Made by a program: the position numbers and the translations under genes. Source: Bryobacter sp. (GTDB lineage: Bacteria > Acidobacteriota > Terriglobia > Bryobacterales > Bryobacteraceae). Taken from it: a stretch of 64,000 nucleotides of DNA. Shown piece by piece: positions 43,318-51,428 of the stretch (position 1 is its first letter; the number at the start of each line of letters is the position of its first letter). The DNA is taken from the NCBI GenBank assembly GCA_022843625.1, contig JALHNH010000001.1:310001-374000 (forward strand). Reading direction: 5' to 3'. Under the pieces are notes generated by a model. It saw only the letters and a list, made by a program, of their open reading frames with translations, searched no databases and was not told where the DNA came from.

Positions 43318-44514
43318 ATGACCTCGAACAAAAGGCGACGTTTACTCGCGCTGTGCGCCAGCTTTGGACTGGCTTCCTGCGCAAAGCAGGAAAGCACTGC
43401 TCCCAAGAGCCCGGGTGCTGGTTTGTCCATGCGCCCGTATGGAGATCGTAGTCCTTTTGAGAAAACATTGAGGGGCGCCAGAGAGTCGACCAAGTCAATT
43501 GGCGTGGGCTCTAGCCGCACTCCTTTGCACGAGCTTTACGGCACGATTACGCCTTCGTCGCTGCACTTTGAGCGGCACCACGCGGGAGTTCCAGTTATCG
43601 ATCCTGCACAACATCGTCTTTTGATTCACGGCATGGTGGATGCGCCGGTGAGCTTCTCTATGGAGGATCTGCGACGGCTGCCTTCCATTACGAGGCCATA
43701 CTTTATCGAGTGTTCTGGAAATGGCGGAGGAGAGCTGGCTGGAAATGCCGGAGCTGACGCCAGCAGGTCTCATGGGCTGCTTTCGAATTCGGAATGGACC
43801 GGCATTAAGCTATCCACACTCTTGAGTGCAGCCAAGATGCAGTCTGGAGCTTCGTGGGTGATTGCCGAAGGCGCCGATGCCTGCCGTATGGCTCGCAGCA
43901 TTCCGATCACCAAGGCGATGGATGATGCGCTGGTTGTTTATGCACAGAACGGGGAGGCGATCCGGCCGGAACAGGGTTATCCGTTGCGATTGCTATTGCC
44001 TGGTTGGGAAGGCAATGCCAGTATCAAGTGGCTGCATCGATTGCACGTGGCCAGTGAGCCTGCGATGTCGAATCAGGAAACTGCTCACTACACCGATCTT
44101 CATCCAACGGGCAAGGCAACGATCTTCTCGTTTGAGATGGAAGCAAGCTCGGTGATTACGAGGCCCTCGGGATCGCAAAAGCTGGCAGGAAGTGGCTTTC
44201 ATGAGATTTCAGGCCTTGCCTGGTCTGGCAGAGGTAAGGTAGCCAAGGTTGAAGTATCTACCGATGGCGGGAAGATTTGGCAGGCGGCCGTGCTGGATGA
44301 ACCTGTGATGACCAAGGCGGTAGTGCGGTTCCGGATGCCCTGGCAGTGGGATGGCCAGGCTACGGTGATTTCTTCCAGATGCATAGATGAGACAGGCTAT
44401 GTGCAGCCAACGCGGGATCAGATTCTGGCCGATCGTGGCCCCAGCAGCAACTACCATTACAACGGGATCAAGAGCTGGCGCGTGGAAGCCGATGGGAGCG
44501 TAAAGAATGTTTGA
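43318..44514 (+). CDS. SoxC-like molybdopterin sulfite dehydrogenase
   Basis: 398 residues of the sulfite oxidase family. 'FIECSGNGGGE' gives the molybdenum ligand Cys132; 'HGMVDAPVSFSMEDLRRLPSITRP', 'HGLLSNSEWTGIKLSTLL', 'GYPLRLLLPGWEGNASIKWLHRL' and the C-terminal Mo-co dimerisation region ('KVEVSTDGGKIWQAA') follow SoxC closely. The N-terminus 'KRRRLLALCASFGLASC' could be a Tat signal or, given LASC, a lipoprotein signal. With the overlapping cytochrome c it would oxidise sulfite or a thiosulfate intermediate in the periplasm. No other sox genes are nearby. Confidence 0.92.
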   Translation: MTSNKRRRLLALCASFGLASCAKQESTAPKSPGAGLSMRPYGDRSPFEKTLRGARESTKSIGVGSSRTPLHELYGTITPSSLHFERHHAGVPVIDPAQHRLLIHGMVDAPVSFSMEDLRRLPSITRPYFIECSGNGGGELAGNAGADASRSHGLLSNSEWTGIKLSTLLSAAKMQSGASWVIAEGADACRMARSIPITKAMDDALVVYAQNGEAIRPEQGYPLRLLLPGWEGNASIKWLHRLHVASEPAMSNQETAHYTDLHPTGKATIFSFEMEASSVITRPSGSQKLAGSGFHEISGLAWSGRGKVAKVEVSTDGGKIWQAAVLDEPVMTKAVVRFRMPWQWDGQATVISSRCIDETGYVQPTRDQILADRGPSSNYHYNGIKSWRVEADGSVKNV

Positions 44515-45019
44515 AGTGTTGTTGCTTTCCAGTTTGCTGTCGCAGGCGGTGACAGGACGGCCGGCCAGTGCCGAAGAGATTCGCAAGTTTGACATTACAG
44601 TTTTTCCCAACGGGAAGGGTCTTCCCGCAGGAAAGGGCACTGCTGCGGATGGCAAAGAAATCTATAAGGCAAAATGCGCCGAGTGTCACAACGAAAAGGG
44701 CGAAGGACGAGATCAGCAATATCCCCGCCTGGTGGGTGGAGTGGGAAGTCTAACAACGCCAAAGCCCATCAAGACGGTAGGCTCTTACTGGCCGCATGCC
44801 ACAACGGTTTGGGACACCATTTTCCGGGCGATGCCCTATGAAACTCCGCGCACACTGAAGCCCGATGAGGTCTATGCCGTGACCGCATTGCTGCTGCACT
44901 GGAACGGCATCATCACGGAGACCTTTGAGCTGAATGAGAAGACGCTGCCGCAGGTGAAGATGCCGAATCGGGATGGCTTCATCCCGGATGCGAGGCCTTA
45001 TCAGAAGTTGAAGAAGTAG
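44507..45019 (+). CDS. Cytochrome c, SoxD-like subunit
   Basis: 170 residues, overlapping the SoxC-like gene by 8 bases, with a hydrophobic N-terminus. One haem motif, CAECH (57-61), in 'DGKEIYKAKCAECHNEKGEG', then 'YPRLVGGVGSLTTPKPIKTVGSYWPHATTVWDTIFRAMPY' and 'LKPDEVYAVTALLLHWNGII', which match the N-terminal haem domain of SoxD. It should take electrons from the molybdoenzyme. SoxD proteins can have a second haem domain; here only one is present. Confidence 0.9.
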   Translation: MFEVLLLSSLLSQAVTGRPASAEEIRKFDITVFPNGKGLPAGKGTAADGKEIYKAKCAECHNEKGEGRDQQYPRLVGGVGSLTTPKPIKTVGSYWPHATTVWDTIFRAMPYETPRTLKPDEVYAVTALLLHWNGIITETFELNEKTLPQVKMPNRDGFIPDARPYQKLKK

Positions 45020-45024
45020 CTGGC

Positions 45025-45297
45025 ATGTGCAGAAGCATCAAGCCGCTGTTCAACTTTGATCCTCCCGTAACCGAGGCGGAGATTCAGGCGGCATCCTTGC
45101 AGTTTGTGCGAAAGATTAGCGGCTTCCAGCGGCCCTCAAAAACAAACGAAGCTGCATTCCAGGCAGCCGTTGCAGATGTAAGTAATGCCGCAGCTCGATT
45201 CTTGTCTGCTCTTGAAACACAAGCTGCGCCGAAGAATCGCGATGCTGAAGCAGCAAAGTCGAAGCTGCGAAGAAGGAATTTTCAGCCCTCGATCTAG
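45025..45297 (+). CDS. DUF2277 domain protein
   Basis: 90 residues. It opens 'MCRSIKPLFNFDPPVTEAEI' and has 'AASLQFVRKISGFQRPS', 'AFQAAVADVSNAAARFL', the full DUF2277 pattern. It is small, cytoplasmic and of unknown function. It starts 5 bases after the cytochrome gene, so it is part of that operon. Confidence 0.9.
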   Translation: MCRSIKPLFNFDPPVTEAEIQAASLQFVRKISGFQRPSKTNEAAFQAAVADVSNAAARFLSALETQAAPKNRDAEAAKSKLRRRNFQPSI

Positions 45298-45300
45298 AAT
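45295..45300 (+). promoter_or_regulatory. Putative -10 box (TAGAAT) six bases before the ATP-grasp start
   Basis: TAGAAT (45295-45300) starts at the DUF2277 stop codon and is followed by six bases and ATG 45307. There is no Shine-Dalgarno. No -35 is recognisable. Confidence 0.35.
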
Positions 45301-45306
45301 GGATTT

Positions 45307-46251
45307 ATGGGGCATGATCTCGTTGTTTTCTTTGAACATCCGGAATGGCAGAAGCCGCTTTGGGCGGCGCTCGACAAACGTGGTTTGAATTACAAGGCTT
45401 TCGATTTGAAAAAGGCTTCGTTCGACCCCGATTCGCTCCCCGAGGCAAAACTCTATTTCAATCAGGCCAGCCCAAGTGCTTACGTAAGAGGCAATACCAG
45501 AGCGGTGCCATTTGTACTGTCGATGATGCGATCACTGGAATTGCGTGGGGCTCGCGTATTAAATGGCTCGACTGCGTTTTCACTAGAGCTTCGCAAGACA
45601 GAACAATGCGCGCTGATGGCAGGTTTGGGAATCGCTCACCCGCGAAGCTTGGCTTTTAACGATCCTGAAGCGGCTATTGCTAGCTGGCAAGGTTCCTGGC
45701 CTGCATTGGTGAAACCGGAACAGGGTGGAAGTGGTGCGCGGATGTTCCTGCTGAACTCCCCAGAGGAATTATTGCGCTTGCTGCGGGACCAGCCTGAATT
45801 GTGGCTACCCGACAATCTGTTGATGCTGCAAGAGTATTTTCCTGTGGATGCTAGCCGGGGAATTGTGCGGATGGAATTTCTCGGGGGCAAGTTGCTCTAT
45901 GCCATGCGGGTTGTTTCTCATGGGGCCTTTAACCTTTGTCCATCCGAGGCCTGTAATCCCGAAGGGGGCGGGGAAGGGATTTGCGAGGTTCCAGATGTGA
46001 AGCCGGCGAAGCCAGTGGAGTTTTACCCTTACCCGGAACTTCCTGCAACAGCCCTGGAGATGGGAGAGCGAATTGCCATGGCCGGCAAACTGGATGTCTG
46101 TGGGATTGAGTATCTTGAAGCTGCCGACGGCAGGTTAATTTTTTATGACGTGAATGCAAATTCCAACTTGCGAAAGCCAATTGGCGAGGCGTTTGGATTT
46201 GATCCTTTTGAACGAGTGGTGGACTATCTCCAGACTCAACTTTCAAGTTGA
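45307..46251 (+). CDS. ATP-grasp ligase (RimK/glutathione synthase-like)
   Basis: 314 residues. The ATP-grasp fold is shown by 'RKTEQCALMAGLGIAHPRSL', 'PALVKPEQGGSGARMFLL' (ATP-binding Lys and Gly loop), 'MLQEYFPVDASRGIVRMEFLGGKLLYAM' and the metal-binding 'GIEYLEAADGRLIFYDVNANSNL' (Glu and Asn). These enzymes couple a carboxylate to an amine using ATP. No peptide or natural-product precursor gene is evident next to it, so the product is unknown. Confidence 0.88.
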   Translation: MGHDLVVFFEHPEWQKPLWAALDKRGLNYKAFDLKKASFDPDSLPEAKLYFNQASPSAYVRGNTRAVPFVLSMMRSLELRGARVLNGSTAFSLELRKTEQCALMAGLGIAHPRSLAFNDPEAAIASWQGSWPALVKPEQGGSGARMFLLNSPEELLRLLRDQPELWLPDNLLMLQEYFPVDASRGIVRMEFLGGKLLYAMRVVSHGAFNLCPSEACNPEGGGEGICEVPDVKPAKPVEFYPYPELPATALEMGERIAMAGKLDVCGIEYLEAADGRLIFYDVNANSNLRKPIGEAFGFDPFERVVDYLQTQLSS

Positions 46252-46291
46252 ATCGGGTTTGGCATCAGAGATGCATTGAATTACGGCCAGC

Positions 46292-48379
46292 ATGAGGCCT
46301 GAAGCATCTGAAGTTCAAAAAGCGTTGGAACGAGTGGTTTCCAGCCCAGAATGGGATAACAGTTCCAATTCCGAGTCGTTTTTGCGTTTCATTGTGGAAC
46401 AAACGTTGGCTGGCAATGGCGGGGACTTGCAGGAAGGTACGATTGGCGAAACTGTTTTTCGGCGTCAGCCAGGCTACAACCCGAGAGTAGACAGCATTGT
46501 CCGGATTGAGGCGATGAACCTGCGGGACAATCTCCTCAAATACTACGAAGGCTCAGGAATTGATGATCCGATTCTGATTGAGCTGGGAGCCGGAAGCTAC
46601 ACGCCGGTCTTCCGATCCTTTGCTGAACCGGCGAAAAAAGGTAAACTGTCATTCCAATTTAAGGTTCCGGCGACGGTCGCCGCTTTTCTGCTAATGATGG
46701 CAGCTTCGGCGTATTGGATCTCGCAATTGGATGGGCGTTCCCTGGTGTTAAAGCCGACTGGTTTGTTCACCGATCAAAAAGGCAATAGCCGTTCCCCTGC
46801 GTTTTCTCCGAATGGCGAATGGATCGCATTCTCGAGGGATCTCGATGGTGTCCATTCAAACATCTACCTGCAAGCTGTTGATGGAGGGGCTGCCCGGCTC
46901 CTTACATTTGGTGATGCAATGGATTATGAGCCAGCCTGGTCTGCTGATGGAAAACGTATCGCGTTTGTCCGGCAACGGGCTCGGGGCGGCTTTAGCCTAA
47001 TGCTGAAGGACGTTGGAGCTCAGACGTCGTCTGAAACCGCAGTTGCAGACTTGACGAGCCGCAGTGTACTGGATTGGACCAAAGATGGTGGAGCGATTCT
47101 GGCTGCCGACAGAAGTTCTGCGGCACTGCCGATGGCGATTGTTCGAATTGAAATTCGCGGGGGCAACAAGACCAAAATTACAACACCTCCTTTAAACATT
47201 GCCGGGGACAGTTCCCCAAGGCTAAGCCCCGATGGACGCTGGCTTGCATTTGTGCGCAGCGAGTCCAACGTCAGGGAAGATGTCTACCTGGTGGCTATCA
47301 GTGGTGGCCCCCCCAGGAGGATTTCCACACGTAGTCGCCGAGTTGGAGGTCTTTGCTGGACGCCAGATTCCAAAGCAATTGTGATGTCGCTTGAGGATGA
47401 AAATTCCAGGCGTGCGTTGTGGCGCTATTCCGTAGATAGTAACCTCGCTCAAATTGTTGATTCAATCAAAGGCTCTCCAGTAAATCCTTCGATGCCTGCC
47501 CAAGGCATAGGTTTGGCGTATGTGATTCGCGAGTCCGATAGCAATCTCTGGGGGATGGATCCTGGTGCCAAAGGTGAGGCAACCAGATTGACCAGTTCGC
47601 TCGAGATGGATAGTGGGCCAAAGCTCTCTCCCGATGGGCGCCTGGTTGCCTGGAGAAGCGGTGCCAGTGGAGAAAACGAGCTTTGGATTGCCAGCAACGA
47701 TGGTTCGAATCCTCGAATGTTAAGCAGTTTGAAGGGGGCAGTTCTCGGGCCTGCGAGCTGGTCTAGCGACGGCATGAAGCTGGTGTTTGAAGCCAGTGTG
47801 GGCGGGGCATCACAAATTATTTCCATTTCGAGCGAGGGCGGCGAGCCAAGTATTCTGCTCAAGGCAAAGGCGTCTGCGGCAGTTCCAAGCTACTCGAAGG
47901 ACGGAACATCTGTTTACTATTCGACTAATCAAAACGGGGTCTGGGAATTGATGCGGTTCAAGTTGAAGACAAATACTTCTGAACTGGTTGCTGGTGCAGG
48001 TGCCTTTGCAGGTTTAGAATCGCAAGACGGAAAATGGGTTTACTACACAAGACAGGGGCAAGAGGTGGGGGGAGTGTACCGAGTTCCAGTCCAGGGTGGG
48101 AATGCAGAGCTACTTGTGGCTGAACTGTCCCGGAAGTTGTGGGGTCACTGGGCGGTTTCTTCAAAAGCGTTGTTCTATGCTGTTTTTCCTGCGGCCGGCG
48201 ACAAAGTGATCCGGCGGCTGGATTTAGAGACTCGAAAGGTGACTGATGTCACTACTTTCCGGAGGCCCCCAATTCAATTTGATGGAGGCCTCACGGTAAG
48301 TGCTGATGAAAAGCGGCTGATATGGTCGCAACTGGATCATTCCGGTAGCGACGTTTATCTGTTGGGCAACTACCAATAG
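46292..48379 (+). CDS. Membrane-anchored PD40/TolB-like propeller protein with N-terminal conserved domain
   Basis: 695 residues. Residues 1 to about 105 form a conserved cytoplasmic domain ('VQKALERVVSSPEW', 'SESFLRFIVEQTLAG', 'EGTIGETVFRRQPGYNPRVDSIVRIEAMNLRDNLLKYYEG') often seen before a TM helix and TolB repeats in Acidobacteria. One membrane segment follows ('VPATVAAFLLMMAASAYWI'), then repeated PD40 units such as 'SPAFSPNGEWIAFSRD', 'EPAWSADGKRIAFVR' and 'PRLSPDGRWLAFVR'. It may be a sensor or scaffold. Its stop directly abuts the stop of the convergent neighbour. Confidence 0.85.
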   Translation: MRPEASEVQKALERVVSSPEWDNSSNSESFLRFIVEQTLAGNGGDLQEGTIGETVFRRQPGYNPRVDSIVRIEAMNLRDNLLKYYEGSGIDDPILIELGAGSYTPVFRSFAEPAKKGKLSFQFKVPATVAAFLLMMAASAYWISQLDGRSLVLKPTGLFTDQKGNSRSPAFSPNGEWIAFSRDLDGVHSNIYLQAVDGGAARLLTFGDAMDYEPAWSADGKRIAFVRQRARGGFSLMLKDVGAQTSSETAVADLTSRSVLDWTKDGGAILAADRSSAALPMAIVRIEIRGGNKTKITTPPLNIAGDSSPRLSPDGRWLAFVRSESNVREDVYLVAISGGPPRRISTRSRRVGGLCWTPDSKAIVMSLEDENSRRALWRYSVDSNLAQIVDSIKGSPVNPSMPAQGIGLAYVIRESDSNLWGMDPGAKGEATRLTSSLEMDSGPKLSPDGRLVAWRSGASGENELWIASNDGSNPRMLSSLKGAVLGPASWSSDGMKLVFEASVGGASQIISISSEGGEPSILLKAKASAAVPSYSKDGTSVYYSTNQNGVWELMRFKLKTNTSELVAGAGAFAGLESQDGKWVYYTRQGQEVGGVYRVPVQGGNAELLVAELSRKLWGHWAVSSKALFYAVFPAAGDKVIRRLDLETRKVTDVTTFRRPPIQFDGGLTVSADEKRLIWSQLDHSGSDVYLLGNYQ

Positions 48380-49180
48380 CTAGCGGAGTCTACGGAACCC
48401 ACGACCTCCGCCAATGAACCCCCTGGGGCCACCGTAGTAACTCCAGCCAGGACCCCAGCCGTAACCGAAGGTTGGGCCCCAGAATGGATCAAAGAAGTTT
48501 CGCAATGGTGCCACTTGAACATTTTGTCTGTGGCTGCGGTCCTGCAGTTGATCGGCTGGGTAGTCTTCCTGACGGATGGGCTGAAAGGCGTGTTCGGCCT
48601 GTTGCGTTGAGATCTGGATGGCGGTGAGAGTCCTGAATGTGACGAGGTCTTCAGGGTAGAGTTCTGTGGCTCTTCCTCTTGAGGCAAGGACACCGATGGC
48701 GGCGGCTCCCAGGCCGGCGACCGCTCCCAAGCCTGCCCCGGAACCACCAGCAGCGGCTGCTCCGATCGCTGCGCCGACACCGGTCGTCGTGGCCACAGCG
48801 GCTGCGTCACGCCCTTTGGTGGTGCCAGCGGTGGAACTCATCAGTTGTGTACGAACGGGCAATTGAGAGCCGTCTACAAGACTCAGCTCAATGATCTCGA
48901 TTCCAAGGCGGGACGTGCCTTTGACTCTTCCGCCCTTAGTGGCTTCGGCGACTCTGCCGGCTACGGTTTGTCCCCTTCGCGCTACTACTATTCCATTAGC
49001 GATGAGAGGTTGGGCCAGGGTCGCCGTAAAAGAATCTCCCACTTGGTTCCGGTTGCTGGAAAGAATTTGATCCAGTCGAACCGAGACCCAGGTGCCAGCA
49101 GGCAGGCTGAGTTGTTGTTGTGCGAATCCAGGGAGAGCCAGGCAAGCGCCAATCAGTATTTTTAGATGTAGTTGTGACAT
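48380..49180 (-). CDS. Secreted protein with glycine-zipper region, unknown function
   Basis: 266 residues from ATG 49180, with AAAGG upstream and a signal peptide ('LKILIGACLALPGFAQ'). 'LPAGTWVSVRLDQILSSNRNQVGDSFTATL' and 'RRGQTVAGRVAEA' form a conserved N-terminal beta domain. A glycine/alanine zipper ('GVGAAIGAAAAGGSGAG' and on) around residues 130-165 could insert in membranes. The C-terminus is rich in Gly, Pro, Trp and Tyr ('FDPFWGPTFGYGWGPGW'), as in surface or envelope proteins. No activity is recognised. Confidence 0.75.
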   Translation of the reverse strand: MSQLHLKILIGACLALPGFAQQQLSLPAGTWVSVRLDQILSSNRNQVGDSFTATLAQPLIANGIVVARRGQTVAGRVAEATKGGRVKGTSRLGIEIIELSLVDGSQLPVRTQLMSSTAGTTKGRDAAAVATTTGVGAAIGAAAAGGSGAGLGAVAGLGAAAIGVLASRGRATELYPEDLVTFRTLTAIQISTQQAEHAFQPIRQEDYPADQLQDRSHRQNVQVAPLRNFFDPFWGPTFGYGWGPGWSYYGGPRGFIGGGRGFRRLR

Positions 49181-49265
49181 TGATTTACCTTTCGGATAAA
49201 GAATCCGCTGCAAATCAAAAGCCAAACGCAACCGTTTGAAAATAAAAGACTACGTCATCGAAAAA

Positions 49266-49305
49266 AGTGGCTGATACAGACCGTTGGTGGTGGATTAGGG
49301 CCACT
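49266..49305 (-). terminator. Possible terminator of the response regulator gene
   Basis: On the minus strand AGTGGC and GCCACT pair over a 28-base loop, then TTTTTT follows (plus strand 49261-49266). It lies 15-60 bases past the stop of the regulator gene at 49320. The stem is only six pairs. Confidence 0.4.
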
Positions 49306-49319
49306 GTGATCGAAAAAGT

Positions 49320-50027
49320 TTAGGCTGTTGCAGCCATTGTTGTAAGGACGCTTTCGTTGAAGCTGTAGCCGAATCCACGCACGCTGCGGATAAAGATGGG
49401 GGCGGTAGCATCTGCTTCGATCTTCTGGCGCAGGCGAAGAATGTAGACATCGACGGTCCGATCGGTTACCGCTCGATCATGGCCCCACACGGCATCAAGC
49501 AGTTGCTCGCGGCTGAACACAACCCCCGGACGTGTCATCAAAAACTCGAGCAAACGAAACTCGGTTGCGGTGAGTTGAAGGTCTTCGTTCTGGAGTTTTA
49601 CTCTGCAGGCGGTGCGGTCAAGTTCCAGTTCGCCCGCCTTCAGGAGTTTTGCGCCGGACTGTTGTCCCCGGAAGTGGACTTTGACACGGGCAATCAGTTC
49701 GCGGACGAAGAATGGCTTGACGATATAGTCGTTGGCGCCAAGTTCCAGGCCGAGAATGCGGTCTGTTTCGCTAGCCCGGGCCGTGAGGAAAATAATCGGG
49801 ATTCCCACGAGTTCGGGATGGTTGCGGATGCCTTTACAGATGTCGAGGCCATCGGAATCGGGAAGCATGATGTCGAGGAGGATCAGATCCGGTTTCTCTC
49901 TGCGGCAGAGGTCTATTGCACCTTTTCCCGTTTGCGAGCCAACAAGGGCAAAGCCTTCCTTCTCCAGGTTGTACTTGAGGAGAGAGAAGAGGTCTGCGTC
50001 ATCTTCGATCAAAACAATTTTTTTCAT
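49320..50027 (-). CDS. OmpR/PhoB family response regulator
   Basis: 235 residues. Receiver domain with acidic pocket 'IEDDAD', phospho-acceptor Asp in 'LILLDIMLPDSDG', 'FLTAR' Thr and 'VKPF' Lys; then a winged-helix DNA-binding domain ('ELELDRTACRVKL...LTATEFRLLEFLMTRPGVVFSREQLLDAVWG...TVDVYILRLRQKIE...IRSVRGFGYSF'). There is no histidine kinase next to it, so it is an orphan. It is divergent from the 50176 gene pair over a 148-base gap with no recognised box. Confidence 0.95.
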   Translation of the reverse strand: MKKIVLIEDDADLFSLLKYNLEKEGFALVGSQTGKGAIDLCRREKPDLILLDIMLPDSDGLDICKGIRNHPELVGIPIIFLTARASETDRILGLELGANDYIVKPFFVRELIARVKVHFRGQQSGAKLLKAGELELDRTACRVKLQNEDLQLTATEFRLLEFLMTRPGVVFSREQLLDAVWGHDRAVTDRTVDVYILRLRQKIEADATAPIFIRSVRGFGYSFNESVLTTMAATA

Positions 50028-50175
50028 GCTAAGCCTATGTGACGATTCTGCCTGAAGAAGGTAGAAGTCAGATTACTATTAGGTTACAATTCGATGAATC
50101 CTGTAATCCAAACAAATTTTAGTTCATTTGATCGAATAGAGGGCAGGCTCTCGCTTTACCCATCGAGTGGCGACC

Positions 50176-50778
50176 ATGAAAACACCGATTGAGCGATTCC
50201 TGGAAAGCATGGAAATAGACTATGCCAAATGGCGCGAGGGTGAGAGCTACGACCTCGCTTTGATGCGGGAGATGTCCCAAATCGAATCAAATGAGGTTGA
50301 AGCCCTGCTCGTGGATCGACTCAAGCGAGACGGTGACTGGAGAGACGTGGAGGCATTGGCCGCTATCGATACCGATTCGGCTCGGGCCGCTGTGCTCTCG
50401 GCTCGGAAACACCAGATTACAAACGTTCGAAATTTTGCGGTTCGTTTAGGACCCATTTCGGAATCAGACGTAATCCGGGCGATTGAGAGTGCAAAAGCGA
50501 TGGACGGGCTCGATGCTGCGCTTCGGATGACGGAGCAGTGCAATACTGCCGCAGTACGAAGAGCAGTGCTCGATATGGCGCGCAGCGGAGACTCTACGGT
50601 GCGTGTTCATATGGTTGCCATGTTGTACTTTCTCATGGGCAAGGCTCGAGTTGCCTTTGATTGGGAGCAACGCCCATACTTTCTTGGATTTGGAGTAGAG
50701 GACAACCAGGAACTGCGGAGAGCCTGGAATCCACTCAGGGCAGAACTCGAAGTGTATGAATTGAGGCAACAGAAATGA
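50176..50778 (+). CDS. Unknown protein, HEAT-like helical repeats possible
   Basis: 200 residues from ATG 50176 (GTG 50167 also in frame; no Shine-Dalgarno for either). Mostly charged helical sequence with a repeat feel: 'EVEALLVDRLKRDGDWRDVEALAAIDTDSARAAVLSARK', 'ESDVIRAIESAKAMDGLDAALRM', 'NTAAVRRAVLDMARSGDSTVRVHMVAMLYFLMG', resembling HEAT repeats, ending 'RPYFLGFGVEDNQELRRAWNPL'. It is cytoplasmic. It overlaps the following membrane-protein gene by 4 bases, so the two are a coupled pair. I recognise no family. Confidence 0.65.
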   Translation: MKTPIERFLESMEIDYAKWREGESYDLALMREMSQIESNEVEALLVDRLKRDGDWRDVEALAAIDTDSARAAVLSARKHQITNVRNFAVRLGPISESDVIRAIESAKAMDGLDAALRMTEQCNTAAVRRAVLDMARSGDSTVRVHMVAMLYFLMGKARVAFDWEQRPYFLGFGVEDNQELRRAWNPLRAELEVYELRQQK

Positions 50779-51428
50779 TCTATGTAGTCGCTGTAATTTG
50801 TGGGCTGCTCCTGGGTGCCGCTCTGGGTTTTGGTATGGGGTTGGCCGCTGCAGAAATATACACAGCTATTGGAGGAGCCAGGAACGGAGGCCCTGCCATG
50901 GCTGGATTCTTCTATGTCGGGCCATTCGGCCTGATTGCAGGCCTTCTGTTGGGTGCGGCACTAGTGCTGAATTACGGCGGGTCAGCTGGTGGACTGAGCA
51001 AGGGCCTGTTTTGGGGCGGCGGAATCGTCTTCGCGATTGGGTTGGTTGCATTGATGTTGCCTGTGGTGATGAACCAAAGCGAGAAAGCGGCGAGATCAAA
51101 AGTCAATCTGGAAATGCAGTTTGAGGTTGGCGCCAAAGAGGCAGATCGACTGAATCAGTTGAAGTGGGGATATCAGGGCGAAGCGCTAGAAGGAAAAGCG
51201 GATTATGAGTTCTACAATTGCAGACAGGAAGGGGAAGTCTACTACCTGCAAGGGGACATGCAGATGTCGGACAATCCTTCCCGCCGACTTGGCCTTTTCT
51301 CGCGGCAAGGAAAGCTCCAGACTTTTCCGATATCGAAGACTGGTCCTGTTCAGGACGTCAGCGAGTGGTCTGACTGGCAGCAGGGCGACGGGGTGAAGTT
51401 TCGCTGGAGGATGGCCTCCGCACGATAG
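50775..51428 (+). CDS. Unknown inner-membrane protein
   Basis: 217 residues with about three membrane helices ('VVAVICGLLLGAALGFGMGLAAAEIY', 'FYVGPFGLIAGLLLGAALVLNYGG', 'GLFWGGGIVFAIGLVALMLPVVM'), then a soluble domain of about 110 residues. Translation is coupled to the HEAT-like gene (ATGA). The last 71 bases overlap, antisense, the end of the phosphoesterase gene. No family recognised. Confidence 0.65.
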   Translation: MIYVVAVICGLLLGAALGFGMGLAAAEIYTAIGGARNGGPAMAGFFYVGPFGLIAGLLLGAALVLNYGGSAGGLSKGLFWGGGIVFAIGLVALMLPVVMNQSEKAARSKVNLEMQFEVGAKEADRLNQLKWGYQGEALEGKADYEFYNCRQEGEVYYLQGDMQMSDNPSRRLGLFSRQGKLQTFPISKTGPVQDVSEWSDWQQGDGVKFRWRMASAR

